Shown here: piece by piece, positions 21,592 to 35,400 of the stretch
Layout of the letters: each line of letters starts with the position of its first letter
Position numbering within the stretch: position 1 is the first letter of the stretch
Origin: Axinella damicornis
Lineage: Eukaryota; Porifera; Demospongiae; Axinellida; Axinellidae
NCBI GenBank assembly: GCA_963931865.1
Contig: OZ007510.1
Span: 5,549,399-5,613,398 of the forward strand
Length of the DNA stretch: 64,000 nt
Reading direction: 5' to 3'
The notes under the pieces: model-generated
What the model saw: the letters and a program-made list of their open reading frames with translations, nothing else
Told to the model about the DNA's origin: nothing
The model's database searches: none
Made by a program: the position numbers and the translations under genes

Positions 21592-24500
21592 ATGGAGCAA
21601 GACAGTGCTGTTGTATGTACCGAGATGAAGTCCTCGGAAGCAGAGGAATCGGTCCACCCACACAATAACTTCGTGAGCTACAAACGGAGCTTGTCACCAA
21701 GGCACGTGTACACGTCTCCCCTGGACAGATCTGACTTGGCGTTCTTTGGCGGGCTTTTGGTTGTCACTTTGGCCTCTGTAGCAACCAGGCTCTACGGGAT
21801 ATCAGAACCCCACCATGTGGCGTGAGTTCTTAATCATAGTGGACATGAACAGGCAACTGGAATAACGGCTTATAGTATGTTCTAATTAATGCACAACTCC
21901 CTTTATGGCCAGCCACGAAAGTGCTGTGCCTGAGTTCTATTGCCACAGGACATGATTTCCCCCCTTAAATTGTCCTCCCAGATGCACTACCATCCCCTAG
22001 GACATCTGGTCCTAGGTAGGTTGACAACTTGACACGTCACTCTCCAGCTGTCCCCCCTGCATGGGGACATCGGTGTCTTCCCATTTGGTCAATTCCCATT
22101 TCGTCAATTCCCACTTCGTCAATTTCACTTCGTCAATTCCCACTTTGTCAACTTCCCACTTTGTCAATTCCCACTTCGTCAACATTGACCAAGTGGGAAT
22201 TGACAAAGTGAGAAATTGACAAAGTGGGAATTGACGAATTGGGAATTGACAAAGTAGGAATCTATATAGTAAATACTGCATAGCAAGGGTGCATAGTATG
22301 GCAAACATGGGTTGTGAGACTCAGGGCTCAATTACAAGGCATGTGCATTGTCAGGGAGGAACCCTCAGGAGGCGGGTGAGCAATTTCAGTGAGTTAGCAG
22401 AGTGGGAGATCTCAATCTACTACTCCGAGCTCAAGCAAAAATGCCCAGTGCACTCCCTCAGTTGGACGATCTTCTCAGCTATTTTGAAAACACCTAGCTG
22501 GCTAGATGGTGGGCAGTTTTGTCCTGCAATGTGGAGTGCCTTTGAGCTTGATGGGAGCAGAACAAGCAATCACTTGCATGGGATGGCACAGCAAGTTTAA
22601 TTCAATCATCAGTCGGCGACATACTAACAGCTAGCTACCGACTGGTGGATACCATCAAAGAAGAGCAAGCACCTACGGAACTCACAGCAGTCCAACTTGA
22701 AGCAGGATCACATGACACCCAGACGAAAGAGATGTATAGTTGTCAATGAATGCCTAAGAAAGCTAGCATACATTGTTGGAGAAATAAGTCTCACAACCCA
22801 TGTTGTTATAGCCAGCCTTATAGCTACTATGCACACTTGGTTTGCATACCATGTTTACCATAGATTTCCACTTTGTCAATTCCCAATTCGTCAATTCCCA
22901 CTTTGTCAATTTCTCACTTTGTCAATTCCCACTTGGTCAATGTTGACGAAGTGGGAATTGACAAAGTGGGAAGTTGACAAAGTGGGAATTGACGAAGTGA
23001 AATTGACAAAGTGGGAATTGACCAAATGGGAATTGACCAAATGGGAATAAACCGTCCTAGGACAGTTATATATGTCCCCTACTTAGTACCACGTATCCTG
23101 GGGGACATATATAACTGTCCTAGGACCACCTGTCCGCAGGAGACATCTGCTCCAGGGGGCAGCTGGTCGTCCCACACAATCAAAACTATTTACGTTGTTC
23201 CACAAACCTGGCTGGCTGGCTTTATTCTGCAAGAGGTAATACATGTACTTAGCACCATCTAGTCTCGGCCCCAGACCCAAACCAACCCCTGTGTGGATCG
23301 CTTCCATTATCATGCGCGATCTGCGCTGTGGTTGGTTTGGGTCTGACTAATCATGTTCCTGCTTAGCAAGATACTCATGTTCTAGCAGGAAATGGCCACC
23401 CATACAAAGCATGCTGCAGAAGGCCAAAACTACTTTCCTGAGCATTACTGTAGCGTGTGATGCACTTCTGTTGCTGCTAGTGGAGTAGCTTCAGCATCTC
23501 ATTGGAAGATTCATTTGCCATCGCTAGACAACCCCTGCCATTCACCACCACTCACCACCAAGCTCAGTAATTTATTTTTTACCCACAGCCTATGTTCTTG
23601 CTGTTTTACAGGTGGGATGAGACCCACTTCGGCAAGCATGCTAGCTGGTACATCCAGGGGAAGTTTTTCTTTGACGTCCATCCTCCCCTGGGAAAAGTGA
23701 GTGCAACAGTTAAACTTAAGTCATATTCTATGCATATCTGAGGTAAGAAACTTTGCTTCCAAATAGTCTCTACGAGTCGGTATCTGTATTTGTGGTGTCT
23801 GTGTGTGTTGGCTTGCCTGTGAAGACGAGGATACACATTCATGGTCCCTGGACCTCCATGCGGGACCTCAGTTAGCGCCTGATGGCATGCAGTGAAGAGG
23901 ACGTGGTGCACATTGACTCCAGCGATGTAGATGTGCTGCAAAGGCTCTGACACACGCATGCTAGCTGCTGGGCGCTCTTTCGGGGTTGAATGCAAAAACA
24001 CTCGAAAGAGCGCCCACCCCTCTGTTCGGCGAGCATGTAAGGTGCACCACCCATGGGCACTCTTTTGCGAGGGGACGGTACATCCTTTCCATATACACCT
24101 CTCTACCCTATCCTTGCTCTCTTTTGATTGTCGGAAGAAAAGAGACGGCATACAGGCTGTGTAGTATATGCTGGTTGTGCATGTGTGAGGTGTGATGCCG
24201 AGGATAGGTTCAGTCTTAGACCGAGTAGGAGGGTCTGGGACACGAGACTATTGTACTCACCTCTCCGATAACCTGGCAGTCATACGCTGCTCCTTACATT
24301 CATTACCTGTTCATGAGAGCAATAAAGTCTTGTATTATTTTGTCAGGTTCACTGTTACTTTTCAGAACATTGCTTTGATCATTAATATTGTTTTCCTCAT
24401 TCTAAACCATTGGTAGTGCTCAAAAGGAGAGGTTGCATGTTACAGTAGATCACGCAGTGTTACATAATCACTCAGGACGTTTTACTGTAGAATTGGTTTT

Positions 24501-25227
24501 CCTTGTGGATGTTCAAGCAGTGTATGGTAGGTCTGTCATGGATCGATACCACGCTGGCGTGAGTTTGAAGTTCAGTTTCACGGGGGGATCTCATGTCACA
24601 GCAAAGGACAGGGTTTATATACACTCCTGGCCTTGCAGACCAATGATGCCAGCAGAAAGCTGAAGCCGAGGGAGATGACAGTGGAGAAAGAACGTCTCGC
24701 GGTGGTTTGGGCATTCACACTGCATGCTTGACTAGCGTGAAGGGTATGATCCTTGAGCTCAGCAAGATTCGATTGAGCAATTAGATCTCAGACGAAGACG
24801 GTAGTTTACAACAAATTGTATATGCAACGTTTCGATTACTCTCTAGTACGTAAGCCTGAAGATTAAAATTTGTTTGCTAACTACCGTCTTCGTCCAATAT
24901 CTAATTGCTATCAAATATGGCATGCAGGGTATTGGACATGCATGCACTACATGTATTGGCAGGGACTACGCATGCCATCCCACCACCAGCTGGTGATGGG
25001 TAATGTAATTGTAACGCAGGAAAATGTTGAGAAAACAGGTGCTCACTGCTACTCAAGAACATTTGAGGACCTTGCGCACCATAATAATTATAATTCGTGT
25101 TCTTAGAATACGTAAATTAACAATAATAGTAAGGTGGTGCTGGAATAATGTTGGTAGAAGCAATACACAGACCAGTTGCTGTGGACTGGGTTGGTGAGAA
25201 GACATGACTCTCAGAACCATCACTAAA

Positions 25228-25267
<40 letters not shown>

Positions 25268-28200
25268 ATGCACCCCCCTTTAATTACATGTAGTGGAGGG
25301 GGCATGCACACCAAGAAGGTATTGCACTGGCATGCATTTCTATAGCTATTCTTGTTTGTTTTGTTTTGTTTTGGTTCAACTTTTGCATTCTGTAAATGTC
25401 AAGGATTACCAAAGAAAAAAAAGCTCAGCAGTCTTCCTCCTTGAACAGGAAAAACAAAATTTAAAAACAAACCATAATAATATTATAAATCTAGCTACAT
25501 GTAGCTAGCTAGAGACAAAACGAAAGAAGAAAAAAGAAAAGAAAAAAAAAGGGGAAAAAAGCAACCTAGCAACACACCCACCCCTCCGTGAAAGGTCAGA
25601 CACCGAAGTGTGCTGCCCCAGAAGCGCTGGATAGGCGTGTCTGGAATCACAGGAGGGCTAACCTGCTTTCTACCAGACACCTTTAGCTTCGGTGGTCAGA
25701 TGGGAACAGGCGTACTCCGGCTGCTAGGCGGGGAAGTCGAGAACCGGTGTGTACGGAGTGGCCCAGACTCGTACTCGGTTATTGGGGAGACGAACACTCA
25801 ACCCCCAGGCTGTAAAGCAAGTGCTTAGCGAGTGTGCCATCCCGACTTCCCGCCAAAACTTGGTACAAATTCAATATTTAGACCCCAAACCGGATGTAGC
25901 CAGTTGCGCATGCGCGTAGGCTGACCTTTGAACCTTTGGCTCAGAGTTCAAATTAATTTCAGTAGGTAGGTCTGTAAGTGATACTGGGATGATTCTCGCC
26001 TGGAATGGACGAGTCAGAGCGAGCTCACCCCGAGTTTGGCAGACGACGAGGCCACGGTGAGACTGAGAGTGGGGGCACTATCTTGTGTCATGCGCTGTCG
26101 TAGCACCTCGTCAAGGCCTTAAGGGCGAGTGAGAGCGCGGGCCGGGGGACGAGGCTAGACAAGGGTGTGCAGTAAGAGTGGGGGCTCTATCTTATGCGCT
26201 TGAAATTATGGTCTGTATTATTCTCGTTGAGACTAGACGGGCCAGAGAGAGGACAGCTTGCTCTGGCGGGCTGGATTGAGGACCAGAACATCATCTCCAA
26301 CTTCCATTGCACTCTTGTCATATGTCTGGTTTTGCTTCGCCTGAGCCCTCTTGAGGTTGGCTATTACCAGGTCTGACATTACCTCCGGTCACTCACGCAT
26401 CTGAATCAAGTGAGCTGCCACCGTAGTCTTTCAATCTCCTCTCCAGACCACACCTCCTTGAGGATGTCGAGAGGACCCCTCACATTCCGTCTGTAAAGTA
26501 GCTCGAAGGGGAAGAACCCTGTGGACTCCTGAGGAGCTTCCCTGTAGGAGCAAATAAGGGGGGTAGTCATCCCAATCTCTTATTTCTGAATGTGAACAGT
26601 TCTGCATCGCCTTCAAGGTGAATCGCTCCACTAATCCGTCCATCTGAGGGTGGTATGGGCTGATGCTGAGCTCGGGCCTGGGAACGAGGCTAATGCTGAG
26701 CAGTCTGTATAGCACTTGGAGCAAAACAGCCATAAAATTCGTCCCTTGGTCTGTCAGAATCTCGTCAGGGATGCCCGCTCTGGAGAAGAGTGTCACCAGC
26801 TCCTTCTCTGCCTCTGTATTTGAGAGTGCAATTGCCTCAGGGTAACGGGTTGCATAATCACAAATGGTTAGAATATATTTGTTACCAGACCTGGTTAACC
26901 GGTTCTGGGTAGCGGACCTACCACATCTATTGCTGTATGCCCGGCCGTCAATTAGTTGCATCGGGATCATAATCGCCTGTCGAAAACATCTCCGGCCCCG
27001 GTCCTTCTGGCAGACTTTGCAGTAGTTGGATATGTCTTGGAACACCCCAGGCCAGCAGAAACATCCGTCCCTTGGTCTTGGTAGTTCCAAGGTGGCCTGC
27101 TGTGGGGACATCATGAGCGATGCGGAGATCCAGGGAGCTGCACTGCTGTGGTAGCACCAGCTGTGTGCGCTTGCCATCACACCACTGCCACCAAATGGCA
27201 TTGATTGCTACCATGCTGGCATGAGTGTGGAGTTCAGTTTCATGTTGGATGTACTTTCATTTGTCCTGCACGAGTTCTCTGTTGTTGATGAGCTCAATTG
27301 CCAATGATCAGGTCCTGCAAAATTCCTTGCATTCAATCATTTCTCCATCCGCCAGCCATACGCAATGAACTTTGTTAGCAACATAATGCTTAATGTCGGG
27401 GAGGAGGGAAAGCAGCTTCATCCAGTCGAGTGGTATTAGGAAGGCACAATTGTCTTGCTTTAAAATGGCTATGAAAGCCACTCCCTGAGTACCCACGTCT
27501 CCTAGTGTGCTGACTCTGAATACATGATCAAATTCTACGCAGCAGGTAGCTACCATTTCCAATGGTAAACATTAGATTATAGGTAGGTCACCTTGCGGGA
27601 GAGAGGGTGGGGGGCCGCCCAGCTGACTCGAACAATGGGGATATTTCGAAGAATCTGTACAGTAAACAAGAGAAAAATGGATAGTAAATTTCGATTTAAG
27701 CATCCATATGGACAAGCCAGTCTGTTCAGATATCTACTTGCGGCCCTTTTCACCAAAGTCGACACCGAAGACTTCTTTGCCGTCCATGTCACCAACATAG
27801 TGCAGTCATCCACCTCGCTCTCTTGCTTGGGATCGTCCTCCTGGCCGTGCCTCATCGCTACCGCGCGCTGGCGTGAGTATCGAGGTTCAGTTTCAGAGGG
27901 ATCTTATGTCACAGCAGAGAACAGGGTTTATATACATGCAAGTTCAGCAAAGTGGCACTGACCATAACTTAATGTGTGCGGTCTATAGAGATCAGCGTAA
28001 TAATTATGTGGTAATGAGTGCATTATGAGTTCTTGTTCAAACTTCAAAGCTCTCCCTGTTTGTAGCAAGGTCCTTTTCTCCCATATTGCTGAAACAGGCA
28101 AGAGTTTGGTACGAGACTCTTTCCTCCCATTGATGCATTCGTGTAGCCTCGTTTCCAGGCCTCCGCCCAGATTTTATCTCGCAGCCGTGGAGAAAAATCG

Positions 28201-29460
28201 GGGGGGGGGGGGGGGGGATTTTTCTCCACGGCTGCGATATAAAATCTGGGTGGAGGCCTGGGGACGAGGCTAGCATTCGTGCACATTCATCAGCTCTCCA
28301 CACTGTATCCACACGCCTGTGCACTAAATCATCTCTTCTGCCCTCTTTCCCCCCTCTCATAGCTGATCATTGCTGTTGCAGGGGTGCTCAGTGGTTACAA
28401 CGGCTCGTTTGAGTTCAAGGAGCCAGGGCAGAAGTATGAGGACACTCCATACGTCGGCATGAGAGTGGTACGTCAGTCTGGAAAGTCAGTAGCCTTGTTC
28501 CCAGGCAGTAGGAGAAACAGCCTGGCTACTTACACAGGTTCAAATTGTTACTTCCGCTGCCAGAGAGTTGGCGGGTACCAATCAGATTTCAGAACATTGT
28601 CACATGACGATAGTAAACCCAATTGTGTCATACATTGAAAAGTTGCAGTCATGCCCATTCATCACAATAGTGGATCGCTCGATCACACTATTCCAGGCAA
28701 TCTGTGCAGTGATTTTTGTTTGTTTGGTAAGGACCGTTGCAGTAGATGGAAAAACTCGTGGAAGTTGCCAGGCCGTTCTCCTATGACCTGGGAACGAGGC
28801 TAGAAACTCAGATGAGAGTGGTGACATTGGTGGCATCATGAAGCACGATAGTTGCAAGACATTCTAGCCTCATATCCAGGCTCTCCCATCCATGCAAGCT
28901 ATAGTGAGGTAGAGAACAAGAGCTTAGTATCTTTTGCAAGTGATGATTGCAGAACTGAACGGTGACAGGACTACTGGCTCACCTGTTTCACTTTCAGCAG
29001 TCACAAAATTTAGTGCTTAGTGCGTACTATGCATATGCATGCTACATTAGCTCCCGTCTTTCCTCTGCTCCATCTCCCCTCTTCCACCTGCTCCATCTCC
29101 CCTCTGGTGATGTCTTCCGTCTCTGCTATCTTCCTCTGCTCCCCTCTTCCCTCTGCTCCCCTGTTTCCATCTGCCCTCTGCTGCTGTCTCCCTCTCACCT
29201 CCACTCCCCTCTTTCCCCTGCTGCTATCTCCCCTCTGCTGCCATCTTTCACCTACTCCCCAATTCCCCCTGCTCCATCATCCCTCTGCCATGTGCAGATG
29301 TGTGCGGTCCTGGGCCTGCTGGTGGTTCCCCTGGCATACCTCACAGTGTGGGAGCTGGTGAAGTCTACCACCGCTGCCCTTGTTGCAGCCACTATTGTCC
29401 TCTGTGGTAAGGGCAATCGTAACTTTATCCCTGTCAGTGTTTCGTTTAGAAATTCATTCT

Positions 29461-29499
<39 letters not shown>

Positions 29500-32400
29500 T
29501 TGTCTTTAGGGCCCACATTTCTTTCTCTAGGTCATTTTCAGTCTATAGAACACTTAAACATCTTTACACTAGCCGGGAGGTTCAACAAGAACTTGTTTTT
29601 CAACCAAGAACTTGTTTTGGTTGAAAAACAAGTTCTTGTTGAACCTCCCGGCTAGTGTAAAAGCTTAAGCAAGTGAAAGATGTCTACTTCACCTAGCCAC
29701 ACAGGCCTCTATAGCACAACACTTAAACATACCCTAATTTCTGTTCCCTGGCGTTGCTGGCCTCGACAGTCATATATGTCACTTAGTTTTTTGCTGGAAC
29801 CCTGACATTGAGAATCAGGAATGGAACAAACTGCTTGTTGCTATGCTAACAACTGCTTGTCGCTATGGTACTCCGGGTTACCAAATAATGTATTTGTACG
29901 TAACATGTAGCGCACAATGCAAGTTACCACACACATGCACACCCATACACACACACATGCACCCAGAGACTGGTACGCTGGTCCTCTCCCAGTACATCCT
30001 CCTGGACCCTCCTCTCCTCTTCTTTGTGATGACCGCCACCTTCTCCACGGCCAAGTTCATCAACTGCAGGGACGAGTGAGTACAGTGCATGCATAACAAA
30101 ATTGACCTTGTCCTGCTTTGGGTGTGCATTATATGGAATGGATGGATGTGGAAAACACACCCATGAATGTAGCATGGTGATGTTGTGCCCTTTAGTAACC
30201 TATTGCAGGTGCATTGTACATGCCATCAGCTCTAGCTGTGATCAGCAGTGTTAACGTTCTTCTGCAGACCATTTGATATGGAGTGGTGGTACTGGCTAGC
30301 ACTGTCGGGCATGTTCTTGGGATGTGCCTTCAGGTAAACCACCCGTTGTAGTTGTTTACCTCATTAATGTGAAGTGATAGTGCTGCTAGTTCCCCTCCTT
30401 CCCTCCCTCCTTCCATCCCTCCTCCCCTCCCTCCCTCTGTATTTCCTCCTCCCTCCCTCTTTCCTCTCTCTCTCCTTTGGCCACTGTGAAAATTGTGCAT
30501 ATCCTGATGGCATTGCTACAGTACTGTATAGTGGGTTTATTTCACCCGAGAAAACTTCTCGAATTTCACATTTACCGTGGTGATTTGTGAGAGTTTCGTT
30601 CACGAAATTTACCCAGAAAGGTTAGGATAAACTTGCTCAATTGTGGTGAGGGTGAGTGTTCTTTTTTCTCCAGTGTGAAGTGGGTCGGGTTGTTTCTGAT
30701 TGCTCTGGTGGGCCTCACCACTGTCAAGGACCTCTGGGATCTCCTTGGAGACCTCACCTTACCTATGGTACGTGTGTGTTTAGAGGATGTTGTCAATTAT
30801 TACAGGTAAATGATCAGGCACTCCTACATAGAGGGGGGCCTGGCACTACCACCATACGTGTATGTAGATCCATGAAATCCAGTGCTTTGAAAGTGACACC
30901 GTACATAGTTCCTGTTCGTGCCAGAGGCTTGTCTCATAAACAGTTGGGTATTTAGATGAGCTTATGACACCTACTACCTTCCTGAAAAAGTTTGCAGTTA
31001 GACCTTCCTCCTCCCCTCTCCCCCTCCCCTCTCCTCCTCCTCTCCCCCTCCCCTCTCTCCCTCCCCTCTCCTCCTCCTCTCCCCCTCCCCTCTCCTCCTC
31101 TCCCCCTCCCCTCTCCTCCTCTCCCCCTCCCCTCTCCTCCTCCTCTCCCCCTCCCCTCTCCTCTTCCCCTCCCCTCTCCTCTTCCTCTCCCCCTCCCCTC
31201 TCCCCGGCCTCCCCTCCCTTCTCATCTCCACCATCCTCCTCTCCCCAGAAAAGATTAGTCCAACATTTCCTTGCTAGGGTCCTCTGCCTCATCATCTGGC
31301 CAGTCACCATCTACGTGTCCATATTCGCCTTCCACTTCATAGTCCTCAGCAACAGGTGAGGACGTACAGCACATTCGTTGTGCTGGTGCATTTCCTCCGC
31401 AACAGGTCAGGACAGCACAGTCGTCGTACTGGTACATGTCCTCAGCAACTGGTCAGGATAGGAGCAATAGATCAGGACATCACTATCATTGTGCTGATAA
31501 ATGTCCTCAGCAACAGGTCAGGACAGCGCAAATGTTGTTCTGATACACATTCTCGGCAACAGGTCAGGACAGCACAATCACGTGCTGATGAATATCTTTG
31601 GCAGTAGGACAAACAGCACAATCACTGTACTGGTACACGTCCTCACAGTAGATCAGGACAGCACAATCATTGTGCCAATACATGTCCTCATGCTGATCAG
31701 CAACAGGTCAGGACAGCAATCATTGTGCTGATACATGTCCTCATGCTGATCAGCAACAGGTCAGGACAGCACAATCATTGTGCTAATACATGTCCTCATG
31801 CTGATCAGCAACAGGTCAAGACAGCACAATCATTGTGCTAATACATGTCCTCATGCTGATCAGCAACAGGTCAGGACAGCACAATCATTGTACCGATACA
31901 TGTCCTCATGCTGATCAGCAACAGGTCAAGACAGCACAATCATTGTGCTAATACATGTCCTCATGCTGATCAGCAACAGGTCAGGACAGCACAATCATTG
32001 TGCCGATACATGTCCTCATGCTGATCAGCAACAGGTCAGGACAGCACAATCATTGTACCGATACATGTCCTCATGCTGATCAGCAACAGGTCAGGACAGC
32101 ACAATCATTGTGCTAATACATGTCCTCATGCTGATCAGCAACAGGTCAGGACAGCACAATCATTGTACCGATACATGTCCTCATGCTGATCAGCAACAGG
32201 TCAGGACAGCACAATCATTGTGCTAATACATGTCCTCATGCTGATCAGCAACAGGTCAGGACAGCACAATCATTGTGCCGATACATGTCCTCATGCTGAT
32301 CAGCAACAGATCAGGACAGCACAATCATTGTGCTAATACATGTCCTCATGCTGATCAGCAACAGGTCAGGACAGCACAATCATTGTACCGATACATGTCC

Positions 32401-35400
32401 TCATGCTGATCAGCAACAGGTCAGGACAGCACAATCATTGTGCTAATACATGTCCTCATGCTGATCAGCAACAGATCAGGACAGCACAATCATTGTGCTA
32501 ATACATGTCCTCATGCTGATCAGCAACAGGTCAGGACAGCACAATCATTGTGCCGATACATGTCCTCATGCTGATCAGCAACAGGTCAGGACAGCACAAT
32601 CATTGTGCCGATACATGTCCTCATGCTGATCAGCAACAGGTCAGGACAGCACAATCATTGTGCTGATACATGTCCTCATGCTGATCAGCAACAGGTCAGG
32701 ACAGCACAATCATTGTGCCGATACGTCCTCATGCTGATCAGCAACAGGTCAGGACAGCACAATCATTGTGCCGATACATATCCTCATGCTGATCAGCAAG
32801 AGGTCAGGACAGCACAATCATTGTGCCGATACATGTCCTCATGCTGATCAGCAACAGGTCAGGACAGCACAATCATTGTACCGATACATGTCCTCATGCT
32901 GATCAGCAACAGGTCAGGACAGCACAATCATTGTGCTGATACATGTCCTCATGCTGATCAGCAACAGGTCAGGACAGCACAATCATTGTGCTGATACATG
33001 TCCTCATGCTGATCAGCAACAGGTCAGGACAGCACAATCATTGTGCCGATACGTCCTCATGCTGATCAGCAACAGGTCAGGACAGCACAATCATTGTGCC
33101 GATACATATCCTCATGCTGATCAGCAACAGGTCAGGACAGCACAATCATTGTGCCGATACATGTCCTCATGCTGATCAGCAACAGGTCAGGACAGCACAA
33201 TCATTGTGCCGATACATGTCCTCATGCTGATCAGCAACAGGTCAGGACAGCACAATCATTGTGCCGATACATGTCCTCATGCTGATCAGCAACAGGTCAG
33301 GACAGCACAATCATTGTGCCGATACATGTCCTCATGCTGATCAGCAACAGGTCAGGACAGCACAATCATTGTGCCGATACATGTCCTCATGCTGATCAGC
33401 AACAGGTCAGGACAGCACAATCATTGTGCCGATACATGTCCTCATGCTGATCAGCAACAGGTCAGGACAGCACAATCATTGTGCCGATACATGTCCTCAT
33501 GCTGATCAGCAACAGGTCAGGACAGCACAATCGTTGTACTTGTGTGCTTGTATACTTGAGCTATAGCAATGCCATACTCTGTTTAATGCACATGCACACT
33601 GTACACTAGACTTGTATTGTCATGCTACTAAAGCTAGCCTCATTCCCGGGCCTTTCCCACCTCCAGTCATTGATCACTTACAGTATTTCTAAAGACATCA
33701 GAGCCTTTCTTGTAATGTCTGTCCGAGGGCTGGATGCCAAGAGCGTATGCAAGGCAGGATCAATATCATTCGTAATTCACTACTCCAGGGACAGGTGAAC
33801 GCAAAACAGAAATTATTACGGTCGGACACCGCCCCCCGTATGTCTACCTGACGTCACTGCACGTGTCCAGACCTCCCAGGCCTCCCCCTTTGTATTTGCA
33901 TAGCGCAAACAATCAAAGACTGGAGGTGGGAATGGTCTGAGAATGAGGCTGACTAAAAGCAATGTTTTACATGTACGTGATGCACCCCTGCACACACACA
34001 TGCACACACACACACGTGCACACACACACGCACACATACACACACACACACAGTGGTAATGGTGATGGTTTCTTCAGTTCAGAGTTCCAGTCTACGCTAG
34101 TGGGAAATGAGCTCTATGACTTGAGAGTGCCAGAGTGTATGTCAGTTGTCTAGTAGGACTTGAGAGTGCCAGAGTGTATGTCAGTTAGCCAGTATGACTT
34201 GAGAGTGCCAGAGTGTATGTCAGTTGGCTGGTATGACTTGAGAGTGCCAGAGTCAGTCTGAGTGTATGTCAGTTAGCTTGGTCTGAGAATGAGGCTAAGG
34301 ATGTGTCCATGTTAGTAATCTCCTGAATCAACCCTCTTGACCGTTTATCTCCTCTTAGTTGTGGGGTATGGCTCAGAGATCACGCTGAAGAACCACCGAG
34401 GGGGAGGCGGTCTGCTTCACTCTCACTCCCACCTCTACCCGGAGGAGTTCGGAAAGTACCAACAACAACAGGTGGGGACCTTCCTCCCTCCCTCCATTCC
34501 ACCCCCGGCCTCTACCCCTCCCTCGGTCCCTCCATCCCTCCTTCCTTCCCCCCCCCCCCCCCCCCCCCCTCCCTCTTTCCTTAGACTGCACGCACATCAG
34601 TTACATAGATTAGATCGATTAGAAAGCAGAGAATTTTCACCCTCCATCCATGCATGTCCCACTCAGGTAACAGCCTACACACACAAGGACGATAACAACA
34701 AATGGCTGGTGAAGAAGGCCAACGTTTCAGGAGGAAGTGTCGGTGCGTGTGATCCCTTTAGATCTCTTCAACTTCTCTTTTGTAGTTAGCTCATTCCCGG
34801 TCCTTATTATCAACCTCTTGGTATCATATGCTTGTATGGAAGTTTATGTCTGATCAGATTCACTGATTGCATTGCTTGCTAGAAACAACAGGTGCTATTT
34901 CCATCCTTTTTTTAGGCGGGGACCCTATCACCCTGTGTTACCATGGTGATCAACATTCAATTGAATGCGATAACTTTGATCTTAATAACATGGAATTCCC
35001 AGCAGAATTTGCACGGCCTGCATGTATGTGTGCATATGTCTGCTTGTGTGCATTACACCTCCGCACGCACACCGACCGGCTGACTTGTGTAATTACACAG
35101 TTTGCTACTATTTTCCTTCCATTCCTTAATTCCTCGTGTCTGTTTTCTCTCCTCCCCCTTCTCCTTTCCATCTTCCTTCTTTCCTCCGTTTTCCTCTTCA
35201 CGTTCACTTCATCTTTACATTTACCTGTCTTCCCTCTTCCTTCTTTAACTCCTCTGCCTCCCTTTCCTCTCACCACCTCTCCTCTATCCTCCTCTCCTCC
35301 TTACTACACCTTCCCCTCCTCCCTCTCTTCCCTCCCTCCCCCCCCCCCCCCCCCCCTCCCTTTCCTCTCTTCTCTCACCTCCCGCTTTCTTCTACTCATC

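Noticed and set aside
25715..25855. Functional tRNA gene
   Set aside because: No complete cloverleaf or acceptor stem; at best a tRNA-derived repeat.
27308..27562. Possible PC4-like domain in an 84-codon frame
   Set aside because: The resemblance ([13 protein letters not shown]) is too short and lacks the rest of the fold.
30846..31359. Glu/Gly/Arg-rich and Pro/Ser-rich frames on opposite strands
   Set aside because: Compositional readings of the CT-repeat in intron 7; only the exon 8 part is coding.
31336..33535. Regular repeats that might suggest a CRISPR array
   Set aside because: Units are contiguous with no unique spacers, and the DNA is an animal intron.
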